Positions 1 through 10,400 of a DNA stretch of 64,000 nt are shown here, piece after piece. The notes beneath the pieces are model-generated. The model was not told the origin of the DNA. It did no database searches and saw nothing but the letters and a program-made list of their open reading frames with translations. The number at the start of each line of letters is the position of its first letter. Within the stretch, counting starts at the first letter, position 1. Source of the DNA: Kriegella sp965368185 (lineage in GTDB: Bacteria > Bacteroidota > Bacteroidia > Flavobacteriales > Flavobacteriaceae); assembly GCA_965368185.1 (NCBI GenBank), contig CBDULZ010000009.1:19784-83783 (forward strand). The letters run 5' to 3'. Made by a program: the position numbers and the translations under genes.

Positions 1-201
1 GAATTGATTGAGGTGCTGATTGATTTTGGAATAATTGCATTGACAATATTTGTGGTGTTGAAATTTGTGAATCGATTCAGGAACAAAGCTGAAAATCCTG
101 AAGATACGGAAGTTGAGACCCCTAAAAATATTCAGCTCCTTTCAAATATGGAGAAATTGATGAAAGAACAAAACGAACTGATTAAAAAGAAATGGCAATA
201 A
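1..201 (+). CDS. Small single-pass membrane protein, 5' end uncertain
   Basis: The reading frame is open to the left edge, so the true start may lie outside the window; the first in-window start-like codon is a TTG at 4. The visible 65 residues are one hydrophobic segment (about residues 5-20), a basic turn (NRFRNK), and a charged tail likely to form a short coiled coil, ending in a lysine-rich stretch. This resembles small inner-membrane proteins of Bacteroidota, but I do not recognise a family. It is followed by a 114-base gap before the hydroxylase gene. Function unknown; the existence of the gene is moderately supported by its composition and its clean stop. Confidence 0.5.
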   Translation, partial: ELIEVLIDFGIIALTIFVVLKFVNRFRNKAENPEDTEVETPKNIQLLSNMEKLMKEQNELIKKKWQ

Positions 202-315
202 ATGCCCATAATCGATCGAAAGTGCGGTAATTATGGTTAAAATAGGCCCAATGGGCGAACATGTGCTCATTGAGCCGTTAATATTGCTATCTTTGATCAA
301 ATTTTTTTACTAGAA

Positions 316-1272
316 ATGGATCTTACCAACCCTTTGGTGTACGGCGTACCCTGTTTTATTGCTTTTATCTTATTGGAACTTACTTATAGCAAAACCCATG
401 GGGATGAGCATTTATACGTCTGGAAAGACTTATTTGCCAGTGGCTTTATGGGCGTCGGGTCGGCCGTTATCGGGCCCTTGTTCAAGATTATCTTTGCTAT
501 TGTATTGTTTGATTACACCTATGAACTGTTCAATCCGATGGTTGATGGTGTGCGTACCAATATAATGGGGTATGAATCTTTTAGCTACGCTTGGTATGTA
601 TGGTTGCTCTGCCAGTTGGCGGACGACTTTACATATTACTGGTTTCACCGCGCAAACCACGAAGTCCGAGTTTTATGGGCCGCACATATCGTACACCATT
701 CGTCCGACAACTTTAATTTAGGTACGGCGGTACGTAATGGCTGGTTCACTATTTTATATAAGCCTTTATTTTATATGTGGATGCCGGCCTTAGGTTTTCC
801 ACCTGAAATGGTTGTGGTCTGTTTGGGCATCGAGGCCTTGTGGCAATTTCAACTACATTCTGTATATGTTCCCAAAATGGGCTGGATCGAGAAAATTTTC
901 AATACGCATACCATGCACCAGGTGCATCATGCCCAAAATGTGGAGTATTTGGATAAGAACCATGGTGGCTTTCTGAATATTTTTGATAAAATTTTCGGAA
1001 CATGGAAAGAGTTGGATGATAATATTGATGTGAAATACGGTGTTATCCATTCTCCCGATTCGTACAATCCGATTGTTATTCTTACCCATGAATATAAAGA
1101 TATTTGGAAAGATGTCAAAAAGGCCAAAAAATTATCTCATAAACTGATGTATATTTTTGGGCCTCCAGGGTGGAGTCATGATGGGTCTACACTTACGGTA
1201 AAGCAGCAGCAACGATTGTTTCGTGAACAGCAATTGAAGAACCCTGAAATTGCTTACAGCAGGCCCAATTAA
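316..1272 (+). CDS. Sterol desaturase / fatty acid hydroxylase family membrane protein
   Basis: Integral-membrane di-iron oxygenase of the fatty acid hydroxylase superfamily, 318 residues. The histidine clusters that bind the two irons are visible: HRANH (about residue 112), HIVHH (about 125), and HTMHQVHH (about 198). Hydrophobic segments lie near residues 8-25, 45-70 and 90-105, with others between the His boxes. The arrangement resembles the alkylglycerol monooxygenase-like (TMEM195) branch more than classical sterol C5 desaturases; the substrate cannot be told from sequence. The ATG at 316 follows an AT-rich stretch with no clear Shine-Dalgarno, which is normal in this phylum. It stands alone and converges with the GH31 gene. 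Confidence 0.88.
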   Translation: MDLTNPLVYGVPCFIAFILLELTYSKTHGDEHLYVWKDLFASGFMGVGSAVIGPLFKIIFAIVLFDYTYELFNPMVDGVRTNIMGYESFSYAWYVWLLCQLADDFTYYWFHRANHEVRVLWAAHIVHHSSDNFNLGTAVRNGWFTILYKPLFYMWMPALGFPPEMVVVCLGIEALWQFQLHSVYVPKMGWIEKIFNTHTMHQVHHAQNVEYLDKNHGGFLNIFDKIFGTWKELDDNIDVKYGVIHSPDSYNPIVILTHEYKDIWKDVKKAKKLSHKLMYIFGPPGWSHDGSTLTVKQQQRLFREQQLKNPEIAYSRPN

Positions 1273-1312
1273 TCAATGGAGGGCATAGGTTCTTCTTCTT
1301 GTTTTAGTACGG

Positions 1313-3085
1313 CTAAAAACCTATGTTATAACTGCCTTCATTGTAGGGGAGTGGAGTAACAATTCTTATTTTTTGTTTTTCTGCATCATAGTTCCAAAAT
1401 TTGGAGTCCAGATCTTTGTTGTCAAACTGTATATTTTTCGGAGGTTTTTCGGAATGAATGCTCAGAATATGGGAAATTTCAGTTCCTTCAAGAAACACAT
1501 GCAATTCCTGTTTTTTTCTTTCGTAACGAATTTCTGTCTTTTCTTTTGTGCTAGGATTGAAATAATCAAAACTATTGTTCCCTTCCGGATATATCAAAAT
1601 AGTTGTGAAACCCTCGGAATCTTCGCTGCCAAAACCCGTATAATTCCTTTTTACATCCAAAGGGACGATAGCTCCCTCTTTTATATATACAGGAAACTCG
1701 TCTAAAGGAAATTCCTTGTTAAAAGCTTGTGGACCTTGTAGCAGTTCGGCATCATTAAAGAAATAGCGCCACTTTCCGTCGGGTAAATTGACTTCCCGGT
1801 TTTTTGAGTCGACATAAATAGGAGCAATTAGAAAGTCGTCACCGAACATATAATGGTACTTGCCGTTTTTTAGCGGTACTTGCAACCTTCGTCCCCCATT
1901 GTGGGCGGTCGTAACGTAATGATACATGTATGGAACGAGCTCGGTATGGAGCCAAGCATATTTCCGTATAATTTCCAATTCTTGTGGAGTTCTTTTCCAA
2001 AGTCGTCTTTCCCCATGACCCCCATTAAGAAACAGGCCGCAGAACGTTGAAAATTGGGCCCATCTGATATACAGACTTGGCGGAATTTTCTTTCCAGAAA
2101 ATCCGGCAATATCCGATCCAATGATATTATACCCTAATTCCGCACTATTTAAAATGCTCTGTATGGCCGATTCAAACCCTTGAACGCCTTCAAGGGCAAT
2201 ATCTTTTTGTTCATCGTCCTGTTTTTTGATCATGTCGTTTGTGACCCATTCATGTGTTTGGTCACCTACCCAATTCACAGGGGAAGCGTCTATCGGGGCA
2301 AAGCCCTCAGGATGATACCACCGATCAATGGATCTGGAAAGGGTGACAAATTCCGGATTTTGTGTTAATCCGTGTCGATATTCTTGACGGTAATAATGGT
2401 CCATATAGGTTCTTGTGGTCATTAAACCTTTTGTTGTTTTTTTGTAGAAGAAGGGCACACTTCCGATTTTATGCATAAAAAGCGTAGCAGTGCCATCTAG
2501 TTTCCATCCATCGATTCCGAGGTCGAAAACTCTTTGTTGAAGGCCGTGCCACCATTTCATGGCTTCAGGATTATCATAATCAATGAATCCGCCTTTTCCT
2601 TTCCACCAAGAATCAGGCTCTTTCGATTTTGCTAAATAACCTTTGTTCATAGCCTCATCGTACCATGCTTTATCTTCTTCAATATGGGTATCTTTACTTG
2701 AACTGTTTATCATAGAGGTCATCCAGAGCACTACACGATACTCATTCTTTTCAAGGTTTTTAAACCAATCATCGGGGTTTTTATAGCGAATGGTGTCAAT
2801 TTCAAAATCATTATAGCGCAATGACCAAGGGCTGTCTAATAGAATAGTACGCACAGGTATGTCGTGTTCGCGATATCCAAGAAGCAATTCATCAACATAA
2901 TCCGAGGTGTTCACATCGTCTTCCCAAAGCCAACATTCCAGAGCCCAAGCGGGAGTGAGCGGAGGGTTTCCCTGGCGCTGCGCGTTGAATGGTATGCCCC
3001 AAAAAGGATACAGCCAATAGAAATACACCATAATCGAAAGCGGCAACAATAACCAAAACGTTATGTTTAATACCCGTTTTATCAT
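1313..3085 (-). CDS. Membrane-anchored glycoside hydrolase family 31 enzyme
   Basis: GH31 (beta/alpha)8-barrel glycosidase, typically an alpha-glucosidase or alpha-xylosidase type acting with retention. The probable catalytic nucleophile is the Asp in DGWKLDG (about residue 197), and the probable acid/base is the Asp in WVGDQ (about residue 275). The conserved pocket motif GSDIAGF follows at about 324. An N-terminal hydrophobic segment (about residues 6-27) suggests a membrane anchor or uncleaved signal. The N-terminal beta-sandwich common in GH31 seems absent, since the barrel starts almost directly. The ATG at 3085 overlaps the previous stop as ATGA, so I prefer it to an upstream in-frame ATG at 3130. 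Translationally coupled to the PHP gene; substrate unknown. Confidence 0.88.
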   Translation of the reverse strand: MIKRVLNITFWLLLPLSIMVYFYWLYPFWGIPFNAQRQGNPPLTPAWALECWLWEDDVNTSDYVDELLLGYREHDIPVRTILLDSPWSLRYNDFEIDTIRYKNPDDWFKNLEKNEYRVVLWMTSMINSSSKDTHIEEDKAWYDEAMNKGYLAKSKEPDSWWKGKGGFIDYDNPEAMKWWHGLQQRVFDLGIDGWKLDGTATLFMHKIGSVPFFYKKTTKGLMTTRTYMDHYYRQEYRHGLTQNPEFVTLSRSIDRWYHPEGFAPIDASPVNWVGDQTHEWVTNDMIKKQDDEQKDIALEGVQGFESAIQSILNSAELGYNIIGSDIAGFSGKKIPPSLYIRWAQFSTFCGLFLNGGHGERRLWKRTPQELEIIRKYAWLHTELVPYMYHYVTTAHNGGRRLQVPLKNGKYHYMFGDDFLIAPIYVDSKNREVNLPDGKWRYFFNDAELLQGPQAFNKEFPLDEFPVYIKEGAIVPLDVKRNYTGFGSEDSEGFTTILIYPEGNNSFDYFNPSTKEKTEIRYERKKQELHVFLEGTEISHILSIHSEKPPKNIQFDNKDLDSKFWNYDAEKQKIRIVTPLPYNEGSYNIGF

Positions 3086-4527
3086 CGTGGAAGTTGTCTT
3101 TTTATAGGGCGAAAAGTTCGAAAATGCCATACCGTACCTGCATAAATAAATAGAATAATGCCTATAGTGCCTAGCAATGAACTGTATTCGGAATAAACCT
3201 CGCTGTAACCGGCAACCGCATTTCCTTTAAATGCATAGATAGCAGAAAGTACTATAAGAAATACGGAACCCAAAGCGGACAGCAAGGGAAGATGGCTGTT
3301 CAGCTTTGAGAAAAGCTTCTTTTTACGATTTACGGCCAATAGTAGTATCAACAACCAAAAAACCCAAGATAATACTTGACTTGCGTTCAATGTTCTAAAA
3401 TAATTAATCAGGGTCAAAAAAGGCCTGAATAATAAATTGGATTTTGAATAAAAAGGACGGTCTTTATACATAAGAACCTTTAACTTTTCTGGTGGACCGT
3501 TTTTTAGAATTGCTATAATGGCCTTTTCTTTGGAGCGTGCATCCAAATTTTCCCAATTGGGTATTTCGAAAGCATTGTAGAGTGAGCATACCCGACCATA
3601 TCCATGAAAATCCAATCCACCCACCATCATAAGTCCATTCGCCTCACAGAATTTTCTTAATTCTTGAAATAGCGTCCTATCATAATAAAGTTCTTTACCC
3701 GAATTTTCGATTTCAAATCCATCGACTCCCATGGCCGCATAAAATTCCTTGGCCTTACCTTTGCCATCGAACCAGTGGTTTACGAGTACTGCACCACCAT
3801 GGTTGTGTACGGAATCAATTACAGATTTATCATCCAAACCTTTGGTTTCAAAACTACCATCCAATCCCAGTAAACTCATATGATTACTGCCGGAGTATTC
3901 TTGGCCTACCATGACCAATGGTTGTTGTGGGATGCCACCCTTTCTCTGTTCTCGCACAAATTCAAGACTTTTTTTATGATGTGCATGGTCTGTTATAAAA
4001 AAGGCATCAAAACCATTTTTATTGTGGAATTTCCACATTCCCTCTTGGGAAATCAATCCATCATGGCTGAATTCCGTATGTGCATGGGTAGTGACCAAAA
4101 CTGAATCCTTTGAATGATTTACAATAGTATTATTAGGCAAGGGTATAAATAAAATAATGACAAAAACCATAAAAGACAGGCCGACAAGCATGGGCACATT
4201 GACCAAAATACTTAGAAGCCTGCTTTTTCTCTCTGACGGCCGCCTTAAACCCTTTATGAGTGCAATAGAAACATAAAATATAAGAATCCATAGGAAGGTC
4301 AGGGGTATTTCCGTTAAAGGATATAGTGTTCTATTGAGATAGAGTAGTGGCCCTAAGAAAGGCTCAAAGAGGATTCGGAAAAAATCTATTTGAACGCCAA
4401 AATCAGTATTCTCGCGAAGTGTGAGTACATCTTCAAAATAAATAGGACAATGAAAAACCGAAGCCAATAGAATAATGCAAAGAATGACTGAACCAATGAC
4501 AACTTTTTGAGTTCGGGATTTTTTCAT
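3082..4527 (-). CDS. Multi-pass membrane protein with a PHP metal-dependent phosphoesterase-type domain
   Basis: 481 residues. Several hydrophobic segments in the first 130 residues are followed by a PHP-type domain (about 140-360), and three or four more hydrophobic segments end the protein. PHP metal-ligand motifs are visible: HAHTEFSHDG (about 147), ITDHAHHK (about 177), a VNHW motif and GGLDFHG (about 300). PHP domains hydrolyse phosphoesters with two or three metals. With membrane segments on both sides, the domain is probably displayed at one membrane face. It lies 31 bases after the aldolase gene and overlaps GH31 by four bases, so all three are probably one transcript. The substrate is unknown; a link to sugar-phosphate or envelope glycan turnover is only inferred from the neighbours. 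Confidence 0.78.
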   Translation of the reverse strand: MKKSRTQKVVIGSVILCIILLASVFHCPIYFEDVLTLRENTDFGVQIDFFRILFEPFLGPLLYLNRTLYPLTEIPLTFLWILIFYVSIALIKGLRRPSERKSRLLSILVNVPMLVGLSFMVFVIILFIPLPNNTIVNHSKDSVLVTTHAHTEFSHDGLISQEGMWKFHNKNGFDAFFITDHAHHKKSLEFVREQRKGGIPQQPLVMVGQEYSGSNHMSLLGLDGSFETKGLDDKSVIDSVHNHGGAVLVNHWFDGKGKAKEFYAAMGVDGFEIENSGKELYYDRTLFQELRKFCEANGLMMVGGLDFHGYGRVCSLYNAFEIPNWENLDARSKEKAIIAILKNGPPEKLKVLMYKDRPFYSKSNLLFRPFLTLINYFRTLNASQVLSWVFWLLILLLAVNRKKKLFSKLNSHLPLLSALGSVFLIVLSAIYAFKGNAVAGYSEVYSEYSSLLGTIGIILFIYAGTVWHFRTFRPIKRQLPR

Positions 4528-4558
4528 TCAGTATTTAATTAAATCATACAGCAATGTT

Positions 4559-5482
4559 TTAAACCGACGAACTGTATTTGCCGCTATATTCAAATTCTTC
4601 CAGATAACTTTTGATTTCTTTGCGCTGTTCAGTGTTCATCGGACTCAAAGGAAGGGCCATATGGTCTTGGCAAATTCCCATAAGTGATAAAACACATTTG
4701 ATAGCCTGAATGCTTTTCGTAGGGGAGTCTCCAATGTTATAAATCGTTTTATGGATTTTCAGCAACTGTTCCCGTAATAGTGATATTTTTTTTGAGTCTC
4801 GGGATAAGGCAGCTTCGTATAATTCAACAAAAAGTTTCGGAAAGAAATTAGCCCCTCCCGCAACGGCGCCATGACCTCCGTTTAGAATGGTGTCCGATAG
4901 AAAAAGTTCAGCTCCGGCGATGACCGAGAAGTCTGGTGAATCTTTAAACTCATCAATAAGCGCATACAGCAGTGACATATCACCAGAACTGTCCTTGACG
5001 CCAATTGCTCCCAATTCTTTGGCCTTTTTCACTGTTTCTAAAGACAAATGAATTTTAGTGCAACTTGGTATGTTGTATAAAAGAAAGGGCAACGGGAGAG
5101 CTGGAACTAAAACCTTTAGGTAGTCGATTGTTTCTTGTTGTGTTACTGGAAAGTAGTAGGGCGGTGCAACTACAAGGGCGTCTACTCCCATTTTTTTAGA
5201 GTAGTTCGCTATTTCTATAGTACCCTTAAAAGAAGTGTCCGTAATGCCGACCAATACAAGTACCCTGTGGTTTACTATTTCGCAGGTCTCTTTGATCAAT
5301 TGTTTTCTGAGAATATAATCAAGACTTGGGCCTTCACCATTTGTTCCAAGCAAAAAAATGCCATGAACTCCACCTTCGATTAAGTGTTCAATAAGGAGCT
5401 TTAGCCCTTTGCTATCCAACTCTTTATTTTCTAGCAAGGGGGTTATCATTGGTGGGATAATACCTTTTAACGGCAATTTCAT
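4559..5482 (-). CDS. Dihydrodipicolinate synthase / N-acetylneuraminate lyase family aldolase
   Basis: Class I (Schiff-base) aldolase of the DapA/NanA family, 307 residues, the usual family length. Visible motifs: the substrate-carboxylate loop GTNGEG (about residue 47), the Tyr-containing LYNIPS motif (about 137) and the Schiff-base lysine in GVKDSSGD (about 165). The GTNGEG loop does not match the commonest DapA (GTTGE) or NanA (GSTGE) forms. Together with its position in a carbohydrate locus, this favours a keto-acid or sugar-acid aldolase over lysine biosynthesis, but this is inference. It is first in a probable three-gene transcript with the PHP and GH31 genes, and is separated from susD by a strong hairpin. 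Confidence 0.85.
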   Translation of the reverse strand: MKLPLKGIIPPMITPLLENKELDSKGLKLLIEHLIEGGVHGIFLLGTNGEGPSLDYILRKQLIKETCEIVNHRVLVLVGITDTSFKGTIEIANYSKKMGVDALVVAPPYYFPVTQQETIDYLKVLVPALPLPFLLYNIPSCTKIHLSLETVKKAKELGAIGVKDSSGDMSLLYALIDEFKDSPDFSVIAGAELFLSDTILNGGHGAVAGGANFFPKLFVELYEAALSRDSKKISLLREQLLKIHKTIYNIGDSPTKSIQAIKCVLSLMGICQDHMALPLSPMNTEQRKEIKSYLEEFEYSGKYSSSV

Positions 5483-5795
5483 AAGTATTGGTGTAATTGG
5501 TTATAGCAACAAAATAAGGCCAAAACCGTCCTTTATGCAACCACAATATTGTATTAAATGTATTATATTTTAACCCTTTGCACCTTATTATTGAGTGAAT
5601 TATAATTTTTTGTTCAACAATGAAATGATAAAAATAGGGCTATGCCAAAAAATAATAACAGTAGACAAAATTGATCTAGTTAAAAAAAAGCGTCAAAGAG
5701 CATATTACACCGCCTTGGGTATGATGAAAAAGAGACGCTTCATTTGTAAAGCGTCTCTTTTTTTTTGGGACAACTCATCTTTATGTCAAAACTAT
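5483..5795. other. Intergenic region between the aldolase and susD genes
   Basis: AT-rich 313-base gap. It holds a bidirectional terminator hairpin near the susD end. A possible -7 element for the aldolase gene (TACATTTA on the minus strand, 5556-5563) has no matching -33 element. I see no credible gene; an open frame here on the plus strand runs straight through the terminator and is rejected. Confidence 0.6.
5727..5766. terminator. Bidirectional intrinsic terminator after susD
   Basis: Perfect inverted repeat: AAAAAGAGACGCTT (5727-5740) pairs with AAGCGTCTCTTTTT (5749-5762) around a loop of about eight bases. A T run to 5766 follows on the plus strand and a short one on the minus strand. 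It probably ends the susC-susD transcript and separates it from the aldolase operon. Confidence 0.85.
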
Positions 5796-7469
5796 TTAGT
5801 AGGGTTGGTTGGTACCTTGTAACAACCACATTTTCGACCATGCACTGTTATTGCTTGTATCTTCTCCTTTAAAAGGAGTGGTTTCCAATTTGCTTATGGC
5901 GGCATCGGCATTAGCTTGATTATTATCTATCTCATCGATATGATAATAGAACCGTAATGGCAAGGCAGCACGTTTTGCCGAAGGCCCAGTCTGTAGATTT
6001 GGAAGACCGGTTCTACGGTAATCGAACCATGATTGGGTTGCCGATGACCAGCTGGCAATCCATTTTTGTTCAATGATATCTTCAAAATCGCCATAGGCTG
6101 CCGGTCCTGAGATGTACGTGGAATAAGCGTCTCCAACACCCCACGCATTTAGGGATTGTTTAATACCTTCATTATAATATTGTTCGGCAGAACTTGACGC
6201 CCAGCCCTTAAGTGCTGCCTCCGCTAAAATAAAATGTACTTCGGCGGCAGATAGTAAGCGCGATTTCAGTAAGGGACCGCTTGCGGCTTTATAGATATCG
6301 TTTAGTTGGGAGACATGGGGGTTATATGATCCTTGGTTGAATTCTTTCTTTAAATTGAATGCTGGGCCTAACGTAATGGCTGTTGGAAGCCCCACGTATT
6401 CTTTGTCAAAATTTACTGGCTCACCTACAATTTCTAGATGGTCATCGACAAGTTTTTCCGAGACATGTCTTTCACCGGTGGTATCATCTATATAATCTGT
6501 ATCATCAGGTGACCCTACATCTTCCACCAATGGAATTTCAATTTTATTGGCCCAAACTGCCAGTCTTGGATCATCTAATGCTTGTAAGGCATCTACCAAG
6601 GTAGCGGCCATTTTTATTCTGAAATAAGCACCTTGGGGACTGGTGTCAAATTCTGTATTGCTAGGCCAAGAATCATTGGGACTGGAGCCGACGTAATCAA
6701 CGTTTGCGTCATCTGCCGCATCTGTAATTAAAGGATATTGCTGTGGGTTGGATGCTATCCTTCGAATACCTTCTGCAGCCACCCCCGGTTCTTTTATCGA
6801 TAAGCGCATATAATAGCGCAATGCCAAGGAATTCGCAAATTTACGCCATTGGGCTACGTTACCCGAAAATAAAATATCTTGCTGGGACTGAATGCTAAAA
6901 TAAGCATCTTGACTTTTTGACAATAGTGTGTTGGCTCTAGTAAGATCAGCAAAGATACCGGTATAAATATCTTTTTGATCATCGAAAGCCGCATCGAAGA
7001 AATCGACGCCCTCATCGGCTCTTAAAGCTCCAGTGTATGGAGCATCGCCCCATAGGTCTGTAATCATGCCAAATAGATAAGCTTTCATGACCAAGCCGAC
7101 ACCCAGATGAAACTCCAAGTTGTCAGCTTCCGCTTTTTCAATAAGTGTCTTATTATTGTTCAAAAGGCTATAATAGCCGTTCCAACTGTGGGAATCATTG
7201 CTCCAATCATACGAGTTATGGCCTCCTGACCACCCATCTTTTTGGGTATGTTGCATGACCCCTGCCATATCACCAAAACCAAGGCCGACGACATTCTTGG
7301 CAGTACCAGAAATGACCGTCGACATTAAAAGGTTAGGGTCAACATTATCGGAACCTATCTGGTTCGGGTTTTCATTCAAATCTTCTAAACCGTGGCAAGA
7401 GATTAAGACTGTAAGCCCCAAAACCATTATGCCTATTTTATTTTTTAGTTGATACATGACGATCTTCAT
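5796..7469 (-). CDS. SusD/RagB family nutrient-binding outer-membrane lipoprotein
   Basis: 557 residues, the surface lipoprotein partner of the SusC channel. A signal peptide ends in the lipobox VLISC, putting the lipid-bearing Cys at about residue 25. It is followed by LEDLNENPN, typical of the SusD-like_2 branch. The long alpha-helical body has TPR-like stretches (for example around LALRYYMRLS and AEVHFILAEAALKGW) and the C-terminal motif WIASWSSATQSWFDYRRTGLP that is common in this family. It starts seven bases after the susC stop. SusD proteins cap the SusC barrel and deliver glycan or peptide ligands; the ligand here is not deducible. A strong terminator follows. Confidence 0.93.
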   Translation of the reverse strand: MKIVMYQLKNKIGIMVLGLTVLISCHGLEDLNENPNQIGSDNVDPNLLMSTVISGTAKNVVGLGFGDMAGVMQHTQKDGWSGGHNSYDWSNDSHSWNGYYSLLNNNKTLIEKAEADNLEFHLGVGLVMKAYLFGMITDLWGDAPYTGALRADEGVDFFDAAFDDQKDIYTGIFADLTRANTLLSKSQDAYFSIQSQQDILFSGNVAQWRKFANSLALRYYMRLSIKEPGVAAEGIRRIASNPQQYPLITDAADDANVDYVGSSPNDSWPSNTEFDTSPQGAYFRIKMAATLVDALQALDDPRLAVWANKIEIPLVEDVGSPDDTDYIDDTTGERHVSEKLVDDHLEIVGEPVNFDKEYVGLPTAITLGPAFNLKKEFNQGSYNPHVSQLNDIYKAASGPLLKSRLLSAAEVHFILAEAALKGWASSSAEQYYNEGIKQSLNAWGVGDAYSTYISGPAAYGDFEDIIEQKWIASWSSATQSWFDYRRTGLPNLQTGPSAKRAALPLRFYYHIDEIDNNQANADAAISKLETTPFKGEDTSNNSAWSKMWLLQGTNQPY

Positions 7470-7476
7470 TTTATTT

Positions 7477-10400
7477 TTAAAAAGTTATGCCAATTTTAAA
7501 TCCTACTGGAATTACCCACGGATCTACATTGTAGCGCTCTATACCCTGCTTAAATTGTGTTCCCCTGTTTCCTGAGCTTGTTTCCGCCTGAAAAGCCCTT
7601 TCAGGATCGACCCCAAAGGCTGAGTCTTTTGTCCAAAGCATTATATTTCTACTATATAGTGACAAGCTTACATTGTCAAGCCCGGTTCTGTCTAGAATCT
7701 TACTAGGTAAATCATAGCTCAACGACACCTCCCTCAATTTAATATAATCGGCATCGAACATATGGGGTGTTCCAAACTCCCATGGATTGCCCACGGAGAA
7801 CGGCAAAAAGGTGGTGCCGACATTACCAAGGTTTTCGTGGTCTAGAATAAAGTTGCCGTTTTCGTCATGATGCCCTACGACCCCTGCACTAAAGATACCA
7901 TCATAAACGACAGTACCGCTAAATGCCTCGGGAAATCCACCATTTCCAGGCGTTCCTCCAATAGATTTAAAGTTTTCCGCAAAGAGAAATTCATCGGCAT
8001 GATCCAAAACCCATTGTTTAAGTTCCGGTCCGGCTTCTGCGATACCGGGATTGACTAAGTTGTCTATAAGTTGTTGGCCATAACCATCTTCAACCATATA
8101 CCGAGAAGTTTGTGACATATACTGTCCGCCAGAACGCCAGTCAAAGGTCAAATTCAATGATAAATTCTTGTACGAGAAACTCGATTGCAACCCCATAACA
8201 AAATCAGGATTGTAGTTGCCCACCTTTACCCGTTCTTCTTGAGGCAACCATTCAGAATCTTCACCGGCGCCAATCAATGGATATCCAAAATAAGGCGAAT
8301 TAGCATCCGTGACACGTAATATTTTGGGGGAGTAAATGTTTCCTACCAAGCCATCTTCTCCCGTTGCGGGATTCGCTACATAACCTCGCGATACACTTTT
8401 GTTCTCGCTCCAAAACTCTATATAGTCTACACCTTCATATAATTCCAAAATTTTTGATTCATTGGTAGTAAAATTAAAATTTAAGTCCCAATTCCAGTTT
8501 TCGTTGCGGATAGGTGTGACACCCAACGAAAGCTCCCAACCTTTGCTTTCCAAAATTCCGGCATTAATCCCAACACTGGTATTTCCTGAAGACCCCGCCA
8601 GGGGTACCCTGATAATTTGATTCTTATTTTCGACAGTATAGTACGTGCCCTCAAAACGGAACCTATTGTTGAACATGGTCAGGTCAACACCAAATTCTTG
8701 TGAGGTGGCTTCCTCAGGCTCTAAGGTAGGGGTGTTCAAACCACCCGCAGCATATAGCGTGGCATTGTCCCAAACCCCGGCATTATTGTAGTAGGCCCCC
8801 AATTGATATGGACTCGTATCGTTACCTACCCGTGCCCAGCCTCCTCTTAGTTTGAAAAGGTCTACCTTGGGAATGTTGACCACTTCACTTAGCAGAAAAC
8901 TCAAGGATGCCGATGGATAGAAATACGAACGGTTGTCAATGGGTAATGTGCTTGACCAGTCGTTTCTTGCCGTAACATCTAAATAAAGCATATCTTTAAA
9001 ACCAAAATTACCAAGGGCATACACACTATTAATGCTTCTTTCACTAATAAAACTAGAATAATTTAAAGCGGTAGGGGCGATGTTTTTTACGGTAAACAAA
9101 TTGGGGACAATTAAGCCAACGCTGGAAAATGCGGAGTTGTTTAGCCCGGTATTTTTTTGGTACATTAAATTTCCACCCCCGGAAAGCGATAAGTCAAAAT
9201 CCCCGAGATCCTTGGTGTAGGTGGCCAAGATATCTATATTGGTCTCCATACCATCTGTTTTGGAAATACCATAAGTTCCATTGTTCGATTCAGCTTCATA
9301 CCCTTCTGGTGCAATTTTACTTTCTTGCGTCTGATTAAAGCTATTCAAGTTGTAACTCGTTCTTATTTTAAACGATTCTGAAATATTCCAATCCAATGCC
9401 ATATTCCCAAAAACCCGAAAACGGGAATAGCTGTTATTTACATCATAAGCCAGAAAATAAGGGTTATTGTACCCGGGTGCCAAGGTCAAAACTTCTGTGC
9501 CTGGTAAATCATAGTCTCTTAAAAGGTTCAAATCAATGTTTGCAGGAGTGGAATAAGCCCATTGTAAAGGGTTGGCCCCCCTGTTGGATGCTGGCCGGTT
9601 ATCGGCATAGCTGTGTACCACATTAACATTGGTACTCAAGATGAACTTGTTGTTCAAATTAGACGATGCCGATAGTGAAAAACTATTACGATTGACATCT
9701 GAGTTGGGAACCAAACCGGTATTCGACATATTGGTGATACCCACTCTATAATTTAACGCCTCGGTACTATTCGTAACAGAAAGACTGTTGGTGGAAGTAA
9801 TGCCTGTTTGGACAAAATTATTGACATTATTTGGGTACGATTTTAATTCCGTAGGGATTGGTTGGCCATTGGCATCCAAAGGAGCATTCCATTGTACGGC
9901 GAAATATCCTCGGTCCAATTCTGGGCCCCCATTGCCGCCCGATAATGCTACTGGCGGTAGCAGGTTACTTCCTCCTTGCGATTCCGGGGAAAATGAAAAC
10001 AATCCGGAAGCAAATCTCGTTTGCTGCTCCAAGAATTTATAAGGAACATCAAAAACCGTGCTTGAAGAAAAGGAAACTTTCATTTTCTCTTTATCCTTCG
10101 CTTTCTTAGTCGTAATCAACACTACGCCATTACCTGCCCTAGATCCGTAAAGTGCGGCTGCGCTGGGTCCTTTTAATATACTTACATCTTCAATACTATT
10201 GGGGTCTAAATCCGAAATGGCGTTTCCGTAATCCACTCGGTTATCATTACCGAATCCGCCAATATTATTGAGTGAATTAACTACGGGTACCCCATCAATA
10301 ACAAAAAGCGGCTGATTGTCCGAACTCAAGGAGATAGCCCCTCTAATAACCATACTTACTGATGAACCCGCCCCACCGGTGGAGTTTAGGGTGACCCCGG

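Noticed and set aside
1881..1905. TGCAACCTT on the plus strand inside the GH31 gene as another ECF promoter
   Set aside because: No ATTGTCTTTAA block follows at the 11-base spacing and it lies in coding sequence with no plus-strand gene after it.
5595..5822. 75-residue open frame on the plus strand before susD
   Set aside because: It runs through a perfect terminator hairpin and into the end of susD; no support as a gene.
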